Source: CAIWHR01 sp963811685 (GTDB lineage: Bacteria > Pseudomonadota > Gammaproteobacteria > Burkholderiales > Casimicrobiaceae). Taken from it: a stretch of DNA of 64,000 bases. Location: NCBI GenBank assembly GCA_963811685.1, contig CAWESK010000006.1, positions 62,001-126,000 of the forward strand. Direction: 5' to 3'. Positions 60,399 through 64,000 of this stretch are shown piece after piece; position 1 is the stretch's first letter; the number at the start of each line of letters is the position of its first letter. Below the pieces are notes generated by a model, which ran no database searches, was not told the DNA's origin, and was given only the letters and a program-made list of their open reading frames with translations. Both the position numbers and the translations under genes were made by a program.

Positions 60399-61898
60399 TC
60401 ACGCGAGGCGCACGCGGGCGAAGGCGTGCTCGTCGCGAGGAATGCCGAATCGGGTGTCCGTCGATTCGGTGCCGTACACGGCGTCGGTGTCGCGCAGACC
60501 CAGGTAGGCCTTCATCGCCCGCGCCGCCTTGCGGCCGGCGCCCATCGCCTCGATGACGGTGGCCGCACCGGTCACGATGTCGCCGCCCGCGTAGACGCCG
60601 GCGATCGACGTGGCGAGGCTCTCATCGGTCGCGATGTAGCCGCGCTTGTCGAGCTTGAGCTTCGCCGTCTGGCCGAGTATCGGGTTCGCGTTGGTGCCGA
60701 TCGCGAACACGACCATGTCGGTCTCGAATTCGAACTCGCTGCCGGGGACGGGCACCGGGCGGCGTCGGCCGGACTCGTCGGGCTCGCCCAGCTCCATCTT
60801 CACGCAGCGCAACGCGCGCACGGTCTTGTTCTCGTCGCCGAGGATCTCGACCGGGCTCGACAGCCAGTTGAAATCCACGCCCTCCTCCTCGGCGTGGTGG
60901 ATTTCCTCGACGCGCGCCGGCGCCTCCTTCTTCGATCTGCGGTAGATGCAGTGGACCGATTCAGCGCCGAGACGCAGCGACACGCGCAACGCGTCCATCG
61001 CGGTGTTGCCCGCGCCGATCACCGCGACGTGCCTTCCCGGCTTCAGCGGAGTGTCGAAATTCGGGTGGTCGCGGGCGCGCATCAGGTTGCAGCGGGTCAG
61101 GAGCTCATTGGCGGAAAGCACGCCATTGAGCGACTCGCCCGGAATGCCCATGAAGCTCGGGTATCCGGCGCCGGTGCCGATGAAAACGGAGTGAAACCCC
61201 ATCTCGGTGACCATCTGCTCGATCGTGAACAGCCGGCCGACCAGTGTGTTGCACTCGAACTTGATGCCGAGCCGCTTCAACTTGTCGATTTCCGCGTCGA
61301 CGACCTCGTTCGGCAGCCGGAAATCCGGAATGCCGTATTTGAGGACACCGCCGGGCTGATGGAACGCCTCGTAGACGATGACCTCGCAGCCTGCTTTCGC
61401 CATGTCCGCCGCGCAGGCCATGCCGGCCGGGCCGGCACCGACGATGCCGACCTTGTAGCCGGACGCCTCGATGTACGGGATGTTGGCCCATCCTTCCTTG
61501 ATCGCGGTATCGCCGACGAATCGCTCGAGACGCCCGATAGCCACCGGCTCCAGCGTCTCGCCGACGGTGCACACGCCCTCGCACTGATTTTCCTGCGGAC
61601 AGACGCGCCCGCAGATCGACGGCAAGAGGTTCGTGTCGGTGATGATGTCGTACGCGCCGTGCGTGTGCTTCTCGGTGAGCTTCTTGATGAAACCGGGAAT
61701 ATCGATGCCGACCGGACAGCCACGCACGCACGGTTCATCCGCGCACTGCAGACAACGCTCTGCCTCGACCAGCGCTTCGTCGAGACCGTAGCCCAGCGAG
61801 ACCTCGTCGAAGTTGTGCGCCCGCACCTTGGGATCCTGCTCCCGGGCCGGCGTGCGCTCCTGTGGAATCGTGCGGATGGTCTTCTTCTTGGCGGCCAT
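60399..61898 (-). CDS. nfnB: NADPH-dependent ferredoxin:NADP oxidoreductase large subunit (NfnB/GltD-like)
   Basis: 499 residues. N-terminal two-cluster region CLQCADEPCVRGCPVGIDIP and SICGRVCPQENQCEGVC, FAD motif VGIVGAGPAGMACAADMAKA, QPGGVLKYGIPDFRLPNEVV, NADP(H) motif HVAVIGAGNTAMDALRVSLR and a C-terminal second FAD-contact GVYAGGDIVTGAATVIEAMG. Paired with the upstream FAD/[2Fe-2S] gene it matches the NfnAB flavin-based bifurcating transhydrogenase (NADH + 2 NADPH + 2 oxidised ferredoxin), rather than glutamate synthase, since gltB is absent. Overlaps nfnA by one base (TGATG). Confidence 0.88.
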   Translation of the reverse strand: MAAKKKTIRTIPQERTPAREQDPKVRAHNFDEVSLGYGLDEALVEAERCLQCADEPCVRGCPVGIDIPGFIKKLTEKHTHGAYDIITDTNLLPSICGRVCPQENQCEGVCTVGETLEPVAIGRLERFVGDTAIKEGWANIPYIEASGYKVGIVGAGPAGMACAADMAKAGCEVIVYEAFHQPGGVLKYGIPDFRLPNEVVDAEIDKLKRLGIKFECNTLVGRLFTIEQMVTEMGFHSVFIGTGAGYPSFMGIPGESLNGVLSANELLTRCNLMRARDHPNFDTPLKPGRHVAVIGAGNTAMDALRVSLRLGAESVHCIYRRSKKEAPARVEEIHHAEEEGVDFNWLSSPVEILGDENKTVRALRCVKMELGEPDESGRRRPVPVPGSEFEFETDMVVFAIGTNANPILGQTAKLKLDKRGYIATDESLATSIAGVYAGGDIVTGAATVIEAMGAGRKAARAMKAYLGLRDTDAVYGTESTDTRFGIPRDEHAFARVRLA

Positions 61899-62797
61899 CA
61901 GTACAGCTCCGGGTCGGTCTTGCTGGAGGCGGACGCGAGCTCATCCGCCTGCTTCATGAGGCGGCAGGTATCGTTCCAGTGCTCGAGCGCCATCCGCTCC
62001 TCGGCGGTGAAGCGCTTCAGGCGCGCCATCAGGTCGTCGAAATCGACCTTGTGCCCGTCGAAATCCGGGCCGTCGACGCATGCGAACTTGATTTCATCGC
62101 CGATTTTCACCCGGCAGCCGCCGCACATGCCGGTGCCGTCGACCATCAGCGGATTGAGGCTCACCATCGTCTTGATCCCGTGCGGGCGGGTCGCCTCGGC
62201 CGATCCCTTCATCATGATCGGCGGGCCGATCGCCACGCATTCATCGATATCGGGATGACGCTCGATCGCGAGGCGGATGCCTTCGGCGACGGTACCCTTG
62301 ACGCCGGCCGAGCCGTCGTCGGTGCACACGATCACCTCGTCGCAGACCGAGCGGAACTTGTCGTCCCAGAAGACGAGGTCCTTGTTGCGGAAGCCGATGA
62401 CGCCGATGACGAACGCGCCCGCTTCCTGGAATGCGCGCGCCTGCGGGAACGTGGGCGCGACACCGAGACCGCCGCCCACGCACAGCACTTTCTTCGCGTG
62501 ACCGAGCGGGCTTGGCACACCCATCGGGCCGACCATCGCATACAGCGTGCTGCCGACGCGGCAATTCTGCTGCATCTCCCGCGTCGTCTTGCCGACGGCC
62601 TGAATGACCAGCGTGATGGTTCCCCGGTCGCGATCGAAATCCGCGATCGTGAGCGGGATCCGCTCGCCATGCTCGGTCACCATCACGATGACGAACTGGC
62701 CGGGCTTCGCTGCTTTCGCCATCAACGGATGACGGACCTCCAGCAGGTACGTGACCGGCGAGAAATCCTCGCGGGCGATGATCTCGAAATTCGACAT
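61898..62797 (-). CDS. nfnA: Ferredoxin:NADP+ transhydrogenase small subunit (NfnA; FAD and [2Fe-2S])
   Basis: 299 residues from ATG at 62797, selected because GGAG lies just upstream and the conserved FEIIAREDFSPVTYLLEV follows. FAD domain RIPLTIADFDRDRGTITLVI, VGKTTREMQQ; NAD(H) domain VLCVGGGLGVAPTFPQARAF; C-terminal [2Fe-2S] Cys in DGTGMCGGCRVKIGDEIKFA and the typical CVDGPDFDGHKVDFDDLM. It is the first gene of the leftward redox cluster. Confidence 0.9.
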   Translation of the reverse strand: MSNFEIIAREDFSPVTYLLEVRHPLMAKAAKPGQFVIVMVTEHGERIPLTIADFDRDRGTITLVIQAVGKTTREMQQNCRVGSTLYAMVGPMGVPSPLGHAKKVLCVGGGLGVAPTFPQARAFQEAGAFVIGVIGFRNKDLVFWDDKFRSVCDEVIVCTDDGSAGVKGTVAEGIRLAIERHPDIDECVAIGPPIMMKGSAEATRPHGIKTMVSLNPLMVDGTGMCGGCRVKIGDEIKFACVDGPDFDGHKVDFDDLMARLKRFTAEERMALEHWNDTCRLMKQADELASASSKTDPELY

Positions 62798-62981
62798 GGC
62801 GTTTCTCCGGCCGCCGCGGCCACCGGTTGTCGTCACGAGCGCGGGTGCATCGTCGACTCGCGCGATGGTGCGGCGAAGCGGCGAAGCGCCGTCTTCGGCG
62901 ACCCCACGGGGCAGCGGTCACGGTTGCGTCGATGCTACGCCCGCAGGTGCGCGGCGAACAGGTACGGCAGGCCCCATTCCA

Positions 62982-62995
62982 TTGATCTACATCAC
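62982..62995. promoter_or_regulatory. FNR/Anr-type box upstream of the nfn-kor cluster
   Basis: TTGATCTACATCAC matches the FNR consensus TTGAT-N4-ATCAA at 9 of 10 defined positions. For the leftward operon, a TAGCAT (4 of 6 of TATAAT) at 62939-62934 would put the box centre near -61.5, a class I position. For selD the box would be near -98. Oxygen-responsive control of the ferredoxin cluster is inferred. Confidence 0.55.
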
Positions 62996-63074
62996 GAAGA
63001 TGCAATTCGACGGCCGCGCGCGGCGGACGGGCTGCGGGCGGGTGCCTGCGGCCGGTCGGGAATACGCGTCGGCG

Positions 63075-63080
63075 TACAAT
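63075..63080 (+). promoter_or_regulatory. -10-like TACAAT upstream of selD
   Basis: TACAAT lies 30 bases before the selD GTG start. No -35 hexamer at the right distance stands out. Confidence 0.4.
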
Positions 63081-63110
63081 TGCCGATCCCGCGCGAGCCC
63101 TCTCTTTCAC

Positions 63111-64000
63111 GTGACCGCCCCCGAACGCGTTTCGCCGCGCCTCACCGAATACAGTCACGGCGGCGGTTGCGGCTGCAAGATCGCACCGGCGCTGCTGCGC
63201 GAGATCATCGGCAAGGCGGGCCCGGCGGCCCTGCCCGCCAATCTCCTCGTGGGCATCGAGACGTCGGACGATGCTGCCGTGTGGAAGCTCAACGAGCGAC
63301 AGGCGATCGTCGCCACGACCGACTTCTTCATGCCGATCGTCGACGATCCGTACGACTTCGGCGCGATCGCCGCGACCAACGCGATCTCCGATATCTATGC
63401 GATGGGCGGCACGCCGCTCTTCGCGCTGGCGCTGGTCGGCATGCCGATCGACAAGCTTCCTATCGAGACGATCCGCAGGATCCTCGAGGGTGGCGAGGCG
63501 ATCTGCGCCAAGGCCGGCATCCCCGTCGCCGGGGGTCACACGATCGACTCGGTGGAGCCAATCTACGGACTCGTCGCGATCGGCGTCGTCGATCCGGCCA
63601 ACGTGAAGCGCAACGCGGGCGCCCAGCCGGGCGATGCGCTTGTCCTCGGCAAGGCGCTCGGCGTCGGCGTCTACAGCGCCGCGCTCAAGAAGGACCATCT
63701 GACCGCCCCGCACTACGCAGCGATGATCGCGAGCGCCACGCAGCTCAACACGCCAGGCGTCGTTCTCGGCACGATGGAAACGGTGCACGCACTGACCGAT
63801 GTCACGGGCTTCGGCCTCGCGGGACATCTGCTCGAGATCTGCCGCGCGTCGAGCGTCGGCGCTTACGTGGAATTCGCGCGCGTTGCGCTCCTGCCGGGCG
63901 TGCTCGAGCTCGCGCGCGAAGGCTTCGTCACCGGGGCCTCCGCGCGCAATTGGACCGGGTACGGAAGCGACGTGACTCTCACACCCGGCGTCACCCACGT
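63111..64000 (+). CDS. selD: Selenide, water dikinase SelD (cut by right edge)
   Basis: Makes selenophosphate from selenide and ATP for selenocysteine and selenouridine synthesis. The frame starts at GTG 63111 and is open to the window end (296 codons; the family has about 345). The active-site segment HGGGCGCKIAPALLREIIGK has Cys at the position that is Sec in some homologues, with the essential Lys. ATP-binding DDAAVWKLNERQAIVATTDF, FGAIAATNAISDIYAMGGTP, VAGGHTIDSVEPIYGLVAIG and LTDVTGFGLAGHLLEICRAS follow in order. It shares the upstream region with nfnA. Confidence 0.93.
   Translation, partial: MTAPERVSPRLTEYSHGGGCGCKIAPALLREIIGKAGPAALPANLLVGIETSDDAAVWKLNERQAIVATTDFFMPIVDDPYDFGAIAATNAISDIYAMGGTPLFALALVGMPIDKLPIETIRRILEGGEAICAKAGIPVAGGHTIDSVEPIYGLVAIGVVDPANVKRNAGAQPGDALVLGKALGVGVYSAALKKDHLTAPHYAAMIASATQLNTPGVVLGTMETVHALTDVTGFGLAGHLLEICRASSVGAYVEFARVALLPGVLELAREGFVTGASARNWTGYGSDVTLTPGVTH

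Larger units (their letters stand above)
62798..63110. other. Divergent intergenic region between nfnA and selD
   Basis: 313 bases without a gene. It contains the FNR-type box (62982-62995), a TAGCAT hexamer on the minus strand (62939-62934) and a TACAAT hexamer on the plus strand (63075-63080). The rest shows no recognisable feature. Confidence 0.6.

Noticed and set aside
60399..61898. Glutamate synthase small subunit gltD
   Set aside because: No gltB is near, and the partner with FAD and [2Fe-2S] directly upstream fits NfnAB better.
63111..63180. SelD as a selenoprotein (in-frame TGA at the active site)
   Set aside because: The active-site codon reads Cys (GGGCGCK); no TGA is present there.
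62241..63998. Long minus-strand open frame across nfnA and selD
   Set aside because: Arg-rich translation without domains; it is the complement of selD and an off-frame of nfnA.
1..64000. CRISPR array, prophage, insertion sequence or integron
   Set aside because: No regularly spaced repeats, transposase, integrase or terminal inverted repeats were found on either strand.

Overview
The window is a GC-rich, gene-dense stretch of a betaproteobacterial chromosome, most like Burkholderiales or Rhodocyclales. The evidence is gene content: PHA-granule regulator PhaM, PP0621-family protein next to PilS/PilR, tripartite tricarboxylate (TctBA) transporter, GltIJKL, CusCBA, the Aat/Bpt pair, and azoarcal-type KorAB plus a flavoprotein. 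No rRNA, CRISPR array, prophage or insertion sequence was seen. One tRNA gene, tRNA-Arg(CCT), lies at 2614-2689.

Layout. 1-482: AT-richer upstream region of a leftward gene cut by the window edge, with a perfect FNR-type box. 483-4.6 kb: bpt-aat (leftward), tag, tRNA-Arg, a small membrane protein, a PEBP protein and a GST. 4.6-9.8 kb: phaM, a D-2-hydroxyacid-type FAD dehydrogenase, and the pilS-pilR two-component pair. 10-14.1 kb: a GT39-like membrane glycosyltransferase, ampD, yciB, bolA, a parvulin isomerase, then a terminator. 14.3-18 kb: tctB-tctA and a gamma-glutamyltransferase. 18-27 kb, all leftward: a gamma-carbonic-anhydrase-like protein, purL, a GIDE-domain protein, guaC and two TPM-domain proteins. 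27-30.3 kb: glutamate/aspartate ABC transporter gltIJKL. 30.4-40 kb: nnr, qor, a compact leftward operon (moaD, moaE, dgoK, kdgK, SDR, small protein, cupin, HAD, crcB, DUF190), an outer-membrane protein and mobB. 40-48 kb: EcsC-like protein, SRAP peptidase and a cusCBA copper/silver efflux operon. 48-63 kb: AsmA, then a leftward ferredoxin-based redox cluster. selD runs off the right edge.

The most interesting part is 50-63 kb. It holds NfnAB (ferredoxin:NADP+ transhydrogenase), two complete 2-oxoacid:ferredoxin oxidoreductases (KorAB twice), a GltD-like flavoprotein with two extra [4Fe-4S] motifs, and a protein of roughly 740 residues with a C-terminal ferredoxin-like domain that I cannot assign to a named family. 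A good FNR/Anr half-palindrome pair lies upstream of the whole set. Together these look like an oxygen-regulated module that links 2-oxoacid oxidation to low-potential ferredoxin and NADPH.

Data quality matters here. At least 27 reading-frame breaks interrupt otherwise intact, well-conserved genes, and 24 of them are corrected by removing one base. This one-sided pattern points to uncorrected insertion errors in the assembly rather than to pseudogenes. Genes described as frameshifted below should be read as probably functional.
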